Assembly (NCBI GenBank): GCA_017744735.1
Contig: JAGIAR010000011.1
Coordinates: 80,681 to 144,680, forward strand
Origin: Novosphingobium sp.
Lineage (GTDB): Bacteria > Pseudomonadota > Alphaproteobacteria > Sphingomonadales > Sphingomonadaceae
DNA length: 64,000 nucleotides
Direction of reading: 5' to 3'
A model generated the notes under the pieces. The model did not search any database, was not told where the DNA came from, and saw only the letters and a program-made list of their open reading frames with translations. Positions 46,827 to 56,387 of the stretch are shown one piece after another. Position 1 is the stretch's first letter, and every line of letters starts with the position of its first letter. The translations under genes were made by a program, and so were the position numbers.

Positions 46827-49580
46827 TTACGCAATCGCCCCGTGGCAATGCTTGTACTTGTTGCCCGAGCCGCAGGGGCACGGGGCGTTGCGGCTGACCT
46901 TCATCTCACGATAGGGGTCGACCGTGCCGAGCGCGGCGCCCGGCCCCGCCGCCTGGGCGTTGGGCGCGCCGGCAAAGCTGCCGAACATCGCCTCGCGCCT
47001 TTCCGACCCGTCGGCATCGTCGCTATCGTCGAGCCCGGTGAAAGGATCGACGTGACCGGTGAGGAAATCGGGCAGGTCGGGCAAGCCCTGCGGCGGCTCC
47101 GGAGCGATGCGCAACTCGCTGATCATCAGAATCCGGGTCACATCCTCGCGGATCGTCTCGAGCATGCGCTCGAACAGGCCGAAGGCTTCCTGCTTGTATT
47201 CGTTGATCGGGGTCTTCTGCGCATAGGCACGCAGAAACACCACCTGACGCAGCGCATCGAGCGTCGCGAGGTGTTCCTTCCAGAAGTGGTCGAGCCGGTC
47301 GAGCAGCACCTGCTTCTCGACCTGCCGCCAGATGCTCGCATCCGAAGCCGAGATCTTGGCTTCCATCTTGGCATCGGCCAGTTCGAGCAGCCGCTCCTCG
47401 ATCCGCTCTGGCTCTAGCGCATCCTCCTGCATCCATTCGTCGAGCGGCACTTCCAGGCCGAGAATCGTCTCGATCCGTTCCCTGAGCTGCTCGACGTTCC
47501 ACTGCTCGGGATACGAGCCCGGCGGGCAGGCCTCGCCGACCATCGCGTTGACGGTGTCGTGGCGCATGTCGAGCACCACGTCGTCGACCGCCTCGGAGTC
47601 CATGATTTCGGCACGCTGCTCGTAGATCACCTTGCGCTGGTCGTTCATCACGTTGTCGTATTCGACGACCTGCTTGCGGATATCGTAATTGCGCGCCTCG
47701 ACCTTCTTCTGCGCGGTCTCGATCGCCTTCGACAGCCATTTGGAGCCGATCGCCTCGCCGTCGGCGAGGTTCGAATTCATCATGCGGGCGAACAGCGTGT
47801 CGGGCCCGAAGATGCGCAGCAGATCGTCCTCGAGGCAGAGGTAGAAACGCGACAGGCCCGGGTCGCCCTGACGGCCCGAGCGGCCGCGTAGCTGGTTGTC
47901 GATCCGGCGGCTTTCATGGCGCTCGGTGCCGAGCACGAACAGACCGCCCGCTTCGAGCACCTGGGCCTTCTCGGCCGCGATCTCGGCCTTGATCCGCTGG
48001 ATAGCGGCATCGCGCTCCGGACCTTCGGCCATATCGCCCAGCTCGTCCTCGGTGCGGAATTCGAGATTGCCGCCCAGCTGGATGTCGGTGCCGCGGCCGG
48101 CCATGTTGGTCGCGATCGTGACCGCGCCGAGCCGCCCGGCCTGGGCCACGATATGCGCTTCCATCTCGTGGAAGCGGGCGTTCAGCACGTTGTGCTTCAC
48201 GCCTTCCTTGCGCAGGAATTCGCTGAGCAGTTCGGACTTCTCGATCGAGACCGTGCCGACCAGCACCGGCTGGCCCTTCTGGTTCTTCTCGGCGATCGAC
48301 TTGGCGATCGCCTGGAACTTGTCCTGGGTGTTCTTGTAGAACTCGTCTTCCTCGTCGATCCGCGCGACCGGAACATTGGTCGGGATCTCGACCACGTTGA
48401 GCTTGTAGATGTCGTAGAACTCGGCCGCCTCGGTCGCGGCGGTGCCGGTCATGCCCGAAAGCTTCGGATACATGCGGAAATAGTTCTGGAAGGTGATCGA
48501 GGCCATGGTCTGGTTCTCGGGCTCGATCCGGACCCCTTCCTTCGCCTCGACCGCCTGGTGCAAGCCGTTGGACCAGCGCCGCCCGTCCATCATGCGGCCG
48601 GTGAACTCGTCGATGATCACGACCTTCTCGTCCTTGACGATATAGTCGATGTCGCGCTTGAAGATGATGTTCGCCTTCATCGCCTGGTCGAGGTGGTGGA
48701 CCACCTGGGTGTTCTCGACGTCGTAGAGATTGCTGGTCTCAAGCAGGCCCGAGGCGGCGATCAAATTCTCGATCTCCTCAGCCCCGTCTTCGGTCATGGT
48801 GACGCTGCGGGCCTTCTCATCGACCTCGTACCATTCGGCCGGAATAGTCTTCACGATCTTGTCGAGGGCGACGTAGAGGTCCGACTTGTCCTCGGTCGGG
48901 CCGGAGATGATCAGCGGGGTACGGGCCTCGTCGATCAGGATCGAATCCACCTCGTCGACGATCGCGAAATTGTACGGACGCTGCACCATCTGCTCGCGCT
49001 CGTGCTTCATATTGTCGCGCAGATAGTCGAAGCCGAACTCGTTGTTGGTGCCATAGGTGACGTCGGATCCGTAAGCCTCGCGGCGCTCGGCCTCGCCGAG
49101 ATTGGGCACGATCACGCCGACGGTCAGGCCGAGGAAGCGATGGATCTGGCCCATCCACTCGGAGTCGCGCTTGGCGAGGTAGTCGTTCACCGTCACGACG
49201 TGGACGCCCTTGCCTTCGATAGCGTTGAGATAGGTCGCGAGCGTCGCGACCAGCGTCTTGCCCTCGCCGGTCCGCATTTCCGCGATCTCGCCGCGGTGGA
49301 GCACGATCCCGCCGACCATCTGGACATCGAAGTGGCGCATGCCGAGCACGCGCTTGCCGGCCTCGCGAACGGTGGCGAAGGCCTCCGGCAGAATGTCGTC
49401 GAGCGTCGAACCGTTCGCGAGCATCTCGCGGAACTTGGCGGTCTGCGCCGAGAGCTCTTCGTCGCTGAAGGTCTCGAGCTCGGGCTCGATCGCGTTGATC
49501 TGGCGGACGATCTTGTCGAGCGATTTGACGTAGCGATCGTTGGAGGAACCGAAAATGGCTTTGGCTGCTGCGGCGAGCAT
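46827..49580 (-). CDS. secA: Preprotein translocase ATPase SecA
   Basis: Motor of the Sec export pathway, 917 residues. The start is ATG 49580 ([21 protein letters not shown]), the conserved N-terminus; the longer frame to 49637 is not conserved. Motifs: Walker [14 protein letters not shown] (about 104-116), [24 protein letters not shown] region VFVSGTV-like segment, [54 protein letters not shown], and the C-terminal zinc tail [14 protein letters not shown]. Complete. Downstream of the small secreted-protein gene with a 100-nt gap. Confidence 0.97.
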   Translation of the reverse strand: MLAAAAKAIFGSSNDRYVKSLDKIVRQINAIEPELETFSDEELSAQTAKFREMLANGSTLDDILPEAFATVREAGKRVLGMRHFDVQMVGGIVLHRGEIAEMRTGEGKTLVATLATYLNAIEGKGVHVVTVNDYLAKRDSEWMGQIHRFLGLTVGVIVPNLGEAERREAYGSDVTYGTNNEFGFDYLRDNMKHEREQMVQRPYNFAIVDEVDSILIDEARTPLIISGPTEDKSDLYVALDKIVKTIPAEWYEVDEKARSVTMTEDGAEEIENLIAASGLLETSNLYDVENTQVVHHLDQAMKANIIFKRDIDYIVKDEKVVIIDEFTGRMMDGRRWSNGLHQAVEAKEGVRIEPENQTMASITFQNYFRMYPKLSGMTGTAATEAAEFYDIYKLNVVEIPTNVPVARIDEEDEFYKNTQDKFQAIAKSIAEKNQKGQPVLVGTVSIEKSELLSEFLRKEGVKHNVLNARFHEMEAHIVAQAGRLGAVTIATNMAGRGTDIQLGGNLEFRTEDELGDMAEGPERDAAIQRIKAEIAAEKAQVLEAGGLFVLGTERHESRRIDNQLRGRSGRQGDPGLSRFYLCLEDDLLRIFGPDTLFARMMNSNLADGEAIGSKWLSKAIETAQKKVEARNYDIRKQVVEYDNVMNDQRKVIYEQRAEIMDSEAVDDVVLDMRHDTVNAMVGEACPPGSYPEQWNVEQLRERIETILGLEVPLDEWMQEDALEPERIEERLLELADAKMEAKISASDASIWRQVEKQVLLDRLDHFWKEHLATLDALRQVVFLRAYAQKTPINEYKQEAFGLFERMLETIREDVTRILMISELRIAPEPPQGLPDLPDFLTGHVDPFTGLDDSDDADGSERREAMFGSFAGAPNAQAAGPGAALGTVDPYREMKVSRNAPCPCGSGNKYKHCHGAIA

Positions 49581-49680
49581 GGGAATTTCCTGACGTGAAA
49601 CTGGGATAATCTGGATGGAATCGAGCCGCACGCGCACAGGGGCGCCGCGGCTGAGCTAGCAAGCCGTTGGATAGGCTGGA

Positions 49681-49956
49681 CTAATCCAGCGAACGGTCGC
49701 TGCCGAGCATGACCGTGGGGATCACGATGGTGATCACCGGAGGGCGGCAGGCAGCGGGCGCCTGCGCCTTGCGTTCGACCCCACGCGCGACCGGCGCGGC
49801 ATCGTCGTCGATACGCTTGTCCGCGCATTTCGTGACATTGTCGCCGGAGGCGTGGACCCCGATGTCGTCGAGCGCGACAAAGCGCGCCTCGGCCGGCGCC
49901 GCGATCGCGGCGAGACCGGTAAGGAACGCAAGCAGGGTCAGAATGCGCTTGAGCAT
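49681..49956 (-). CDS. Small secreted hypothetical protein
   Basis: A 91-residue protein with a Sec signal peptide (MLKRILTLLAFLTGLAAIAAPAEA, cleavage before RFV). The mature part, VALDDIGVHASGDNVTKCAD followed by KRIDDDAAPV, has two Cys (KCADK and PAACRPP) that could form a disulfide, and ends in ITIVIPTVMLGSDRSLD. No recognised family. Divergent from argJ and co-directional with secA, 100 nt upstream of it. Confidence 0.6.
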   Translation of the reverse strand: MLKRILTLLAFLTGLAAIAAPAEARFVALDDIGVHASGDNVTKCADKRIDDDAAPVARGVERKAQAPAACRPPVITIVIPTVMLGSDRSLD

Positions 49957-50035
49957 CGGTCGGAAGATAGTCGCACATGCGCGCCGCGTCCAGTGTCCCT
50001 TGCCCGGTTACTCAACCGGGCCTAATGGCACCGCC

Positions 50036-51262
50036 ATGGACCTGGATCGCTCGCCGCTTGCCCTGCCCTTTCCCGCAATGCCGCCGATCGCCGGCGCGAA
50101 AGCGCGGATCGCGCGCGCGGGCTACAAGGCCTGGGGGCGCTGCGACCTCACTTATCTCGAATTCGCCGAAGGGACCGCGGTCGCCGGTGTGTTCACGAAA
50201 AACATCTGCTGCTCGTCCGAAGTCGAGCTGGGACGCGAGCAGGTCAAGGCCGGCACGGCCCGCGCGTTGGTGGTCAACGCCGGCAATTCCAACGCCTTTA
50301 CGGGTTATCGCGGGCGCGAAGCGGTCGAGCAGATCATGGGCCAGGTGGCGGCGCATCTCGGCTGCGCCCCCGCCGAGGTGTTCGTGTCCTCGACCGGCGT
50401 AATCGGCGTGCCGCTGCCCAAGGACAAGGCCCAGGCCGGTGTTGCGGCCGTCCTCGAAGCGGGCGAATGCTCGTGGGAAGATGCCGCGGCGACGATCAGC
50501 ACCACCGATACTTTCGCCAAGGGCGCCACCGCCACGGCGGTCGTCGGCGGCACGACCGTCACCCTCGCGGCGATCATCAAGGGCAGCGGCATGATCGCAC
50601 CCGACATGGCTACGATGCTCGGCTATATCGTTACCGACGCAGCGGTCGAGCCGGGCTTCCTGCAGGACCTGCTCTCCGCCGCGAACCTCCGGACCTTTTC
50701 CTGCATCACGGTCGACAGCGACACCTCGACCAGCGACACCGTGCTTGCCTTTGCCACGGGCAAGGCCGCCAACGCCCCGCTCGCCTCGTTCGACAGCCCG
50801 GGCGCCGATGCCTTCGCCGCGGCGCTGCACGACGTCTGCCTGCAACTCGCCAAGCTGGTCGTGCGCGACGGTGAAGGGGCGCAGAAGTTCGTCACCGTCG
50901 ACGTCACCGGCGCGGTTTCGGACGACAGCGCGCGCAGGATCGGCCTCGCGATCGCCAACTCCCCGCTGATCAAGACCGCGATCGCAGGCGAGGACGCGAA
51001 CTGGGGCCGGGTGGTGATGGCAGTGGGCAAGGCCGGCGAACCGGCCGACCGCGACAGGCTCTCGATCGGCTTCGGCGGCATCTGGGCCGCGAAGAACGGG
51101 CAGCCGCTGGCCGACTACGACGAGGCCCCGGTCGCCGCACACCTCAAGGGCCGCGAGATCGACATCTCGGTCGATATCGGGCTTGGCGACGGGCGCGCCA
51201 CGGTCTGGACCTGCGACCTCACCCATGGCTACATCGCGATCAATGCCGACTATCGGAGTTGA
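50036..51262 (+). CDS. argJ: Bifunctional glutamate N-acetyltransferase / amino-acid acetyltransferase
   Basis: ArgJ of the arginine pathway (transfers acetyl from ornithine to glutamate; also may use acetyl-CoA). 408 residues from ATG 50036 (MDLDRSPLALPFP). It is an Ntn-type autoprocessing enzyme: the self-cleavage site is at the conserved KGSGMIAPDMATMLGYIVTD, where Thr193 becomes the new N-terminal nucleophile. Also visible are VVNAGNSNAFTG, VFVSSTGVIGVPLP and the C-terminal TVWTCDLTHGYIAINADYRS. The stop is 2 nt before the next ATG. Confidence 0.95.
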   Translation: MDLDRSPLALPFPAMPPIAGAKARIARAGYKAWGRCDLTYLEFAEGTAVAGVFTKNICCSSEVELGREQVKAGTARALVVNAGNSNAFTGYRGREAVEQIMGQVAAHLGCAPAEVFVSSTGVIGVPLPKDKAQAGVAAVLEAGECSWEDAAATISTTDTFAKGATATAVVGGTTVTLAAIIKGSGMIAPDMATMLGYIVTDAAVEPGFLQDLLSAANLRTFSCITVDSDTSTSDTVLAFATGKAANAPLASFDSPGADAFAAALHDVCLQLAKLVVRDGEGAQKFVTVDVTGAVSDDSARRIGLAIANSPLIKTAIAGEDANWGRVVMAVGKAGEPADRDRLSIGFGGIWAAKNGQPLADYDEAPVAAHLKGREIDISVDIGLGDGRATVWTCDLTHGYIAINADYRS

Positions 51263-51264
51263 GG

Positions 51265-51678
51265 ATGGGCGGAGCTGATCTGACCGGTGGGTGCCTGTGC
51301 GGGACGGTCCGCTACCGGCTGACGGCCCGACCGTTCGATCTCGGCTGGTGCCATTGCCGGATGTGCCAGCTCAATTCGGGCAGCCCGGCGATGGCGTTCG
51401 GGTCGGTCGAGGCCATAGACTACGACATAGAACGAGGCGCAGACGCAATCCGCAGATACCGTTCAAGCGAAAAGGGCGAGCGGTGGTTCTGCGGCACTTG
51501 CGGCACGCCGCTGCTGTTCCGCGAAGTCGAGGGCTCGACCTACGATTTCAGCGTTGCGACACTGGATCACCCCGAAGCGGCTCCCCCCGCGATCCACATC
51601 CATTACACCAGCCATATACCCTGGGCCGCGGCGGCCGATGACGGCTTGCCACGCCACCCGCAAGGCCGCGGCACATGA
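51265..51678 (+). CDS. GFA family (zinc, CENP-V/GFA-type) protein
   Basis: A 137-residue zinc-binding protein of the GFA (glutathione-dependent formaldehyde-activating) family. Ligand motifs: GGCLCGTVRYRL near the start, CHCRMCQ (about 29-35) and FCGTCGTPL (about 72-80), giving the usual Cys-rich double zinc set. The start ATG 51265 lies 2 nt past the argJ stop. The in-frame TTG at 51259 overlaps argJ and is less likely. Enzymatic role in this family is generally unproven. Confidence 0.85.
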   Translation: MGGADLTGGCLCGTVRYRLTARPFDLGWCHCRMCQLNSGSPAMAFGSVEAIDYDIERGADAIRRYRSSEKGERWFCGTCGTPLLFREVEGSTYDFSVATLDHPEAAPPAIHIHYTSHIPWAAAADDGLPRHPQGRGT

Positions 51679-52475
51679 CTCCGGACGCTCTCCACTCCGC
51701 GATGCTGGAACTGCTGCGCGACGTGACCCGCCGCGCGATCCTGCCGCATTACCAGACCCTCACCGCCGAGCAGATCGAAGCCAAGGCAGCCGACGATGTA
51801 GTGACCGTGGCCGACAAGCTTTCCGAGGAGATGCTCGCCGAGGGGCTCGCGAAGATCGTTCCCGGTCTGGCGGTCGTCGGCGAAGAGGCGGCCCACGCCG
51901 ACCCCACGGTGATGGACCGGCTCTCGGGCAGTTGCTGGATCGTCGATCCGCTCGACGGCACGCGCAATTTCGCCGCGGCCAGGCCGCCGTTCGGGATCCT
52001 GATCGCGATGGCGGACGGCGGCGAGGCGCATACGGGCTGGATCTACGATTGCCTCAGCGACCGCTTCTGCGTCGCCCATCGCGGCAAGGGCGCCTTCATT
52101 CATGGCGAGAAGATCTCCGCCCGACCGACCCGGGAAAGCCCCCCAGTCGCGGCGATTTCGCTGATCTTCATGGACCCTGCACATCGGGAAGCGGTGCGCC
52201 GGCACGTCTCCCCGCATTACCGTACGGTCGACGTGCCGCTCTGCGCCGCCGAGCAATATCCGCGGCTGGTGCTGGGGGAGAACGATGTGTCGATCTTCGA
52301 ACGCACCTTGCCCTGGGATCACGCGGCAGGCGCGCTGTTTTTGAACGAAGCCGGCGGCAGATGCGCGCGGCCCGATGGGTCGGCTTATCGCGTGGACGAC
52401 GGGCGCAAGGGCCTGATCGGCGCGGCCAGTCCCGCTTTGTGGGACGAATTGGCGAACCGGCTCGCCAAACTCTGA
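51675..52475 (+). CDS. Inositol-monophosphatase-family phosphatase
   Basis: A 266-residue Mg-dependent phosphatase (IMPase/CysQ superfamily). Metal-binding motifs: VVGEEAAHAD with the first Glu, WIVDPLDGTRNFAAA (DPLDGT) and the C-terminal LPWDHAAGALFLNEAGG (WDxAAG). All key residues are present, so it should be active; the substrate could be inositol phosphate, a sugar phosphate or 3'-phosphoadenosine. The ATG overlaps the previous stop as ATGA (51675-51678), showing coupling to the GFA gene. Confidence 0.9.
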   Translation: MTPDALHSAMLELLRDVTRRAILPHYQTLTAEQIEAKAADDVVTVADKLSEEMLAEGLAKIVPGLAVVGEEAAHADPTVMDRLSGSCWIVDPLDGTRNFAAARPPFGILIAMADGGEAHTGWIYDCLSDRFCVAHRGKGAFIHGEKISARPTRESPPVAAISLIFMDPAHREAVRRHVSPHYRTVDVPLCAAEQYPRLVLGENDVSIFERTLPWDHAAGALFLNEAGGRCARPDGSAYRVDDGRKGLIGAASPALWDELANRLAKL

Positions 52476-52515
52476 AGCCTCGCGAAGCCCGGGGGCTCAG
52501 ACGAAAGCGCATCCG

Positions 52516-52546
52516 AAAAAATGAGGCCCCCGCCTGCGCGGGGGCC
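52516..52546 (-). terminator. Rho-independent terminator of trxA
   Basis: On the minus strand a perfect 9-bp stem GGCCCCCGC/GCGGGGGCC (plus coordinates 52525-52533 and 52538-52546, 4-nt loop) is followed by TCA and a run of six T (A at 52516-52521). It lies 7 nt beyond the thioredoxin stop. This is the clearest intrinsic terminator in the window. Confidence 0.88.
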
Positions 52547-52553
52547 CACGGTG

Positions 52554-52874
52554 TTACAGGGCGCCCTGGATCCAGCCCTTCAGCGCACTCTTCGGCGCAG
52601 CGCCGACCTGGTGCGCGACCGGTTTGCCGTCCTTGAACATCACCAGGAACGGAATGTTGCGTACCCCGAGCTGGCCGGGAACGTCCGGGTTTTCCATGAT
52701 GTCCATCTTCATGATCGACACTTCGCCGGCCAGTTCCTCGGCGATCTCTTCGAGCGCGGGCGCGATCGCCTTGCACGGGGTGCACCAGTCGGCCCAGAAA
52801 TCGACGACGACCGGCTTGTCCGCCTTGAGCACGTCGGCTTCGAAGCTGGCATCGGTGACGGCTTTGGTAGCCAT
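52554..52874 (-). CDS. trxA: Thioredoxin with an unusual CTPC active site
   Basis: A 106-residue cytosolic thioredoxin. The active site reads ADWCTPCKAIAP, Cys31 and Cys34, with Thr-Pro between them instead of the usual Gly-Pro. The rest is typical: cis-Pro region NIPFLVMFKDGKP, and a C-terminal helix SALKGWIQ. The start is ATG 52874; residues upstream in frame are not thioredoxin. It follows addA by 75 nt and is the last gene of the minus-strand operon, closed by a strong terminator. Confidence 0.92.
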   Translation of the reverse strand: MATKAVTDASFEADVLKADKPVVVDFWADWCTPCKAIAPALEEIAEELAGEVSIMKMDIMENPDVPGQLGVRNIPFLVMFKDGKPVAHQVGAAPKSALKGWIQGAL

Positions 52875-52949
52875 TGGGAATCTCCTTAAACCTTTGATCG
52901 TCAATCTAGGCAGTCGCCGCCCATTGGCAACGCCCGGCGGGGACAAGGA

Positions 52950-55900
52950 TTACTCCGCCGGGGACAAGGCCGATTTGTGCGCCGCGACCAGCTGTGGCGG
53001 TAGCGCGAAAAACTGCGGGGTCTGGGTGTAGAGCACCGCAGCTTCCACGCTTCTCCCGGGATAGATCGCCTCCAGCGCAGCGACATAGGCGGCCATCTGG
53101 CGCAGGGTCGAGAGCGGGATCGCTTGCAGCGTTTCCGGTGGCCGCGCGGCGGTCTTGAAATCGACCAGCAGCACCCGCTCCTTTGTCACCAGCAGGCGAT
53201 CGGCCGTGCCGGCGATCACCCTGCCCTCGACCGTCGCCGCGAGGGGCACCTCGGCCAGGGCTTCCGGCCCGAATATCGCGGCCCACTCGGGCGTATCGAG
53301 AACTTTCAGCGCCGCTTCGGCCATCTCCGCCCGCGCCTCGTCGGAGAGGTCGCCCGCCTGCCGCACCAGCCAGCGCGATGCCGACTCGGCGCGCGCTTCC
53401 TGCGGCTGCTCCGGCAGGCGTTCGAGCAGGCGGTGGATCAGCGTTCCACGCCGCGCCGCCTGCTTGAGCGCGCCCGGTGGCAGAGGCGGCGTAGCCGCAG
53501 TGTCCTCGCCGGCAGCAGAGGGTGCGAGCGGACGCGGCGGGCGCGGCTCGGGGCCGATCGGGCGGACGGTCCATGACGGCAGCTCGATCTTCGCCTCGCT
53601 CGGACCCGGCGCATCCTCGACGACCGGAGCGGCGCGCTCCCCCAGTTCCCAGCTTTCTCCCCAGATCGGATCGCCGATCGGCTCCCCGCCGAACAGCGGG
53701 CGCAGCTGCGCAAACCAGCTGTCGGGAGCCGGCTCCTGCTCGCGCGCGCCCAGCGATCCACCGATGAACAGTGCCTCCTCGGCGCGGGTCATCGCGACGT
53801 AGAGCAGCCGCCAGTGCTCCTCGCGTTCTGCCGCTGCCGCCGCGGCGTCGGCCTCGGCGACACGGCCGACACGCTCTTCGCCGGTGAGCCCCGGCAACGG
53901 CATCACCCGATCGCCCGGATGCGGCTCCTCCAGCTCCAGTCCCCGGGTCGGCGAGCTGTCGGGATTGCCCGCCGCGTCGGCCAGGATCACGATCGGGGCC
54001 TGCAAGCCCTTCGATCCGTGCACGGTCATCACCCGCACCAGACCGGCGCTCGCGCCCGCCTCGCGCTTCAGTTCGCCCTCCCCCACGTCGAACCAGCGGA
54101 TGAAGCCCTGCAGGCTCGCTGTATGGGCAGATGCGTAGTTGAACGCGGCGTTGAGCAATTCGTCGATCGGATCGTTGGCCTCATGCCCAAGCCGCGCAAC
54201 CAGCGCCCTGCGGCCCTGCCATGGTCCCACCAGCATCCAGTGCAGCAAGGCCTGCGGCGGCTCGTAATCGGCACGGGCGAGGAGCTGCCCGAGCCGATCG
54301 AGCGTCTCGCGCACGAGCGGAGCAGACGATTGCCGCAGATGCGACCACAGCGGGGGCGCCCGGTCGCGCTCGCGCCAACCATGGTCGAGCAGGTCCTGCT
54401 GGCTCCAGCCGATGAGCGGCGAGACCAGCAGATTCGCGAGATTGAGATCGTCGAACGGCTGGGCGGCGAAGCGCAGCGCGGCCATCAGATCCTTGACCGC
54501 CAGCGGCGCGCCGAGCCGCAAACGGTCCACCCCTGCCACCGGCACGCCCGCCGCGTGCAGCCGGGCGACGATCAGCCCGGCAAGGTCGCGGCGCTTGCGC
54601 ACCAGAACCATGATATCGCCCGGACCGGCGCTGCGGCGCTTGCCCTTGTGCAGGGCGAAACCCTTGTCGAGCCATTGCCTGACCTGTTTGGCGATCCGGT
54701 TGGCGAGGCGGCGCTCGGAGCTGGAGAGCCAGCTCTCCTCGCCCTCCTCCTCATCAGGCGTCGCCGGGACGGGGCGCCACAGGGCGACCAGTCCGGGCCG
54801 CTCCTCGCCGACATGCGGTTCGGGCGGCTCGGCCAGCCCGAAGCGGGCATGGCCGATGGACCCGATCGCATCGTCGACGAAGGTCAGCACGCTTTGCGCG
54901 GTCCGGAAACTTTCCCCCAACCCAAGATCCACCAACTCGCGCGTGCCGCGCGTATGGCTTTCCGCCGCCGCCTCCGCCGCGCCCGCCATCTTCTCGCGCA
55001 CCCGTTCGCGCGCGCGGGCGAAATTTTCCGGGCTGGTGCCCTGGAAGCGGAAGATCGCCTGCTTGTAGTCGCCGACGACGAACAGGGTCCGCAATTTGTC
55101 GCCGTGCTGGCCGAGCCCGGCAAAGAAGTCGCCCGTCAGCGCGTCGATGATCTGCCATTGCTCGGCATTGGTGTCCTGCGCCTCGTCGACCAGGATATGA
55201 TCGAAGCGCCGGTCGAGCTTGTAGCGGATCCATTCGCCGAGCTCCGAGCGGTTGAGCAGCTCGGAAGCCTGGCGGATCTGGTCGTCGAAATCGATCAGCC
55301 CTTCGCGCTGCTTGGCCGCGTCCCACGCGAGCGCGAACTTGCGCCCGAGTTCGAGCGCGGGGGTGAGCCACTCGGCCAGCGCAAGCAGCACTTGCATGTC
55401 CCGCACGCGCGCAATCGCGGCAGCAACGCTCGCGATATGAGCGCCGTAATGCGGATCGATCTCGAGCATCTTGGTGAGGCTGCGGGGATCGCCCTTCTGC
55501 GTGAACAGCGCGCCGGCAAGATCGCCGATCGCCGCCGCGCGCGCGGCGGGATCGGCCGAAAGCCAGCCGCCGATTGCTGCAGCCGTCTCCTGCCCGGTCT
55601 TCGCGCTCCAGCCCGCCTGCGCGGCCATGCACAGGCGCAACGAGATCGTGTCGAAATGGTCATCGGCACAGAGCGCGGCCACATCGGCCTCGCCCGCGTC
55701 GGATTCGAGGCCGAGCAGGCGGTTTACCCGGGCGCGCAACGGCGGCTGCCACGCTCCCGGTCCTAACCACGCCTTGCGTGCCTTGGCGCAAGTCATCAAC
55801 CAGCCCTCGACCGCATCCGGCCCCTTGGCGAGCGACAGCTGCTCGATCGTCTGGAGCGTCGCCCGATCGCCCTGCTCGTCGGCCTCGACCAGCATCTGCG

Positions 55901-56387
55901 CCAGCACCTCGCGCGCCAGCAGGTCGCGGTCGCGGTCCTCCATCGCCTTGGTACCGGGCGTGAGACCCGCTTCCTCGGGAAAGGCAGAGAGAAGCCATTG
56001 CGAGAAGGCGTGGATCGTATCGATCCGAAGGCCGCCGCCGGGACAATCGAGCACACTGGCGAACAGGGTCCGTGCCCTTGCGCGCGTGTCCGGCCCGATG
56101 TCGGCGCCGATATGGCCGAGGTCCTGCGCCAGCAGCGTGTCGTCCATCCGCACCCAACTCGCCAGCACTTCGTTGACCCGCGTGGCCATTTCGGCAGCGC
56201 CGGCCTTGGTGAAGGTCAGGCAGAGGATTTCGCCCGGCGCGACATCGGGCCGGAGCAGCAGCCGCAAAACGCGAGCCGAGAGCACCTGCGTCTTGCCGGT
56301 CCCGGCCGAGGCCGAGAGCCACACCGTCTCGCGCGGATCCACCGCGCGGGCCTGGTTGCCCTTAAGCGGATAGACCTTTCCGCTCAT
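52950..56387 (-). CDS. addA: Double-strand-break repair helicase/nuclease subunit AddA
   Basis: UvrD-type helicase with a C-terminal nuclease, 1145 residues. Start ATG 56387 (MSGKVYPLKGNQARAVDPRE), in an ATGA overlap with the addB stop. Motifs: Walker A VWLSASAGTGKTQVLSARVL (about 25-44), DEAQDTNAEQW, RFQGTSPENFAR, VMTVHGSKGLQAP (motif V) and LLYVAMTRAEEALFI (motif VI). The nuclease domain near the C-terminus has GTADRLLVTKERVLLVDFKT (D and K of the PD-(D/E)XK site) and MAAYVAALEAIYPG. Works with AddB. Confidence 0.94.
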   Translation of the reverse strand: MSGKVYPLKGNQARAVDPRETVWLSASAGTGKTQVLSARVLRLLLRPDVAPGEILCLTFTKAGAAEMATRVNEVLASWVRMDDTLLAQDLGHIGADIGPDTRARARTLFASVLDCPGGGLRIDTIHAFSQWLLSAFPEEAGLTPGTKAMEDRDRDLLAREVLAQMLVEADEQGDRATLQTIEQLSLAKGPDAVEGWLMTCAKARKAWLGPGAWQPPLRARVNRLLGLESDAGEADVAALCADDHFDTISLRLCMAAQAGWSAKTGQETAAAIGGWLSADPAARAAAIGDLAGALFTQKGDPRSLTKMLEIDPHYGAHIASVAAAIARVRDMQVLLALAEWLTPALELGRKFALAWDAAKQREGLIDFDDQIRQASELLNRSELGEWIRYKLDRRFDHILVDEAQDTNAEQWQIIDALTGDFFAGLGQHGDKLRTLFVVGDYKQAIFRFQGTSPENFARARERVREKMAGAAEAAAESHTRGTRELVDLGLGESFRTAQSVLTFVDDAIGSIGHARFGLAEPPEPHVGEERPGLVALWRPVPATPDEEEGEESWLSSSERRLANRIAKQVRQWLDKGFALHKGKRRSAGPGDIMVLVRKRRDLAGLIVARLHAAGVPVAGVDRLRLGAPLAVKDLMAALRFAAQPFDDLNLANLLVSPLIGWSQQDLLDHGWRERDRAPPLWSHLRQSSAPLVRETLDRLGQLLARADYEPPQALLHWMLVGPWQGRRALVARLGHEANDPIDELLNAAFNYASAHTASLQGFIRWFDVGEGELKREAGASAGLVRVMTVHGSKGLQAPIVILADAAGNPDSSPTRGLELEEPHPGDRVMPLPGLTGEERVGRVAEADAAAAAAEREEHWRLLYVAMTRAEEALFIGGSLGAREQEPAPDSWFAQLRPLFGGEPIGDPIWGESWELGERAAPVVEDAPGPSEAKIELPSWTVRPIGPEPRPPRPLAPSAAGEDTAATPPLPPGALKQAARRGTLIHRLLERLPEQPQEARAESASRWLVRQAGDLSDEARAEMAEAALKVLDTPEWAAIFGPEALAEVPLAATVEGRVIAGTADRLLVTKERVLLVDFKTAARPPETLQAIPLSTLRQMAAYVAALEAIYPGRSVEAAVLYTQTPQFFALPPQLVAAHKSALSPAE

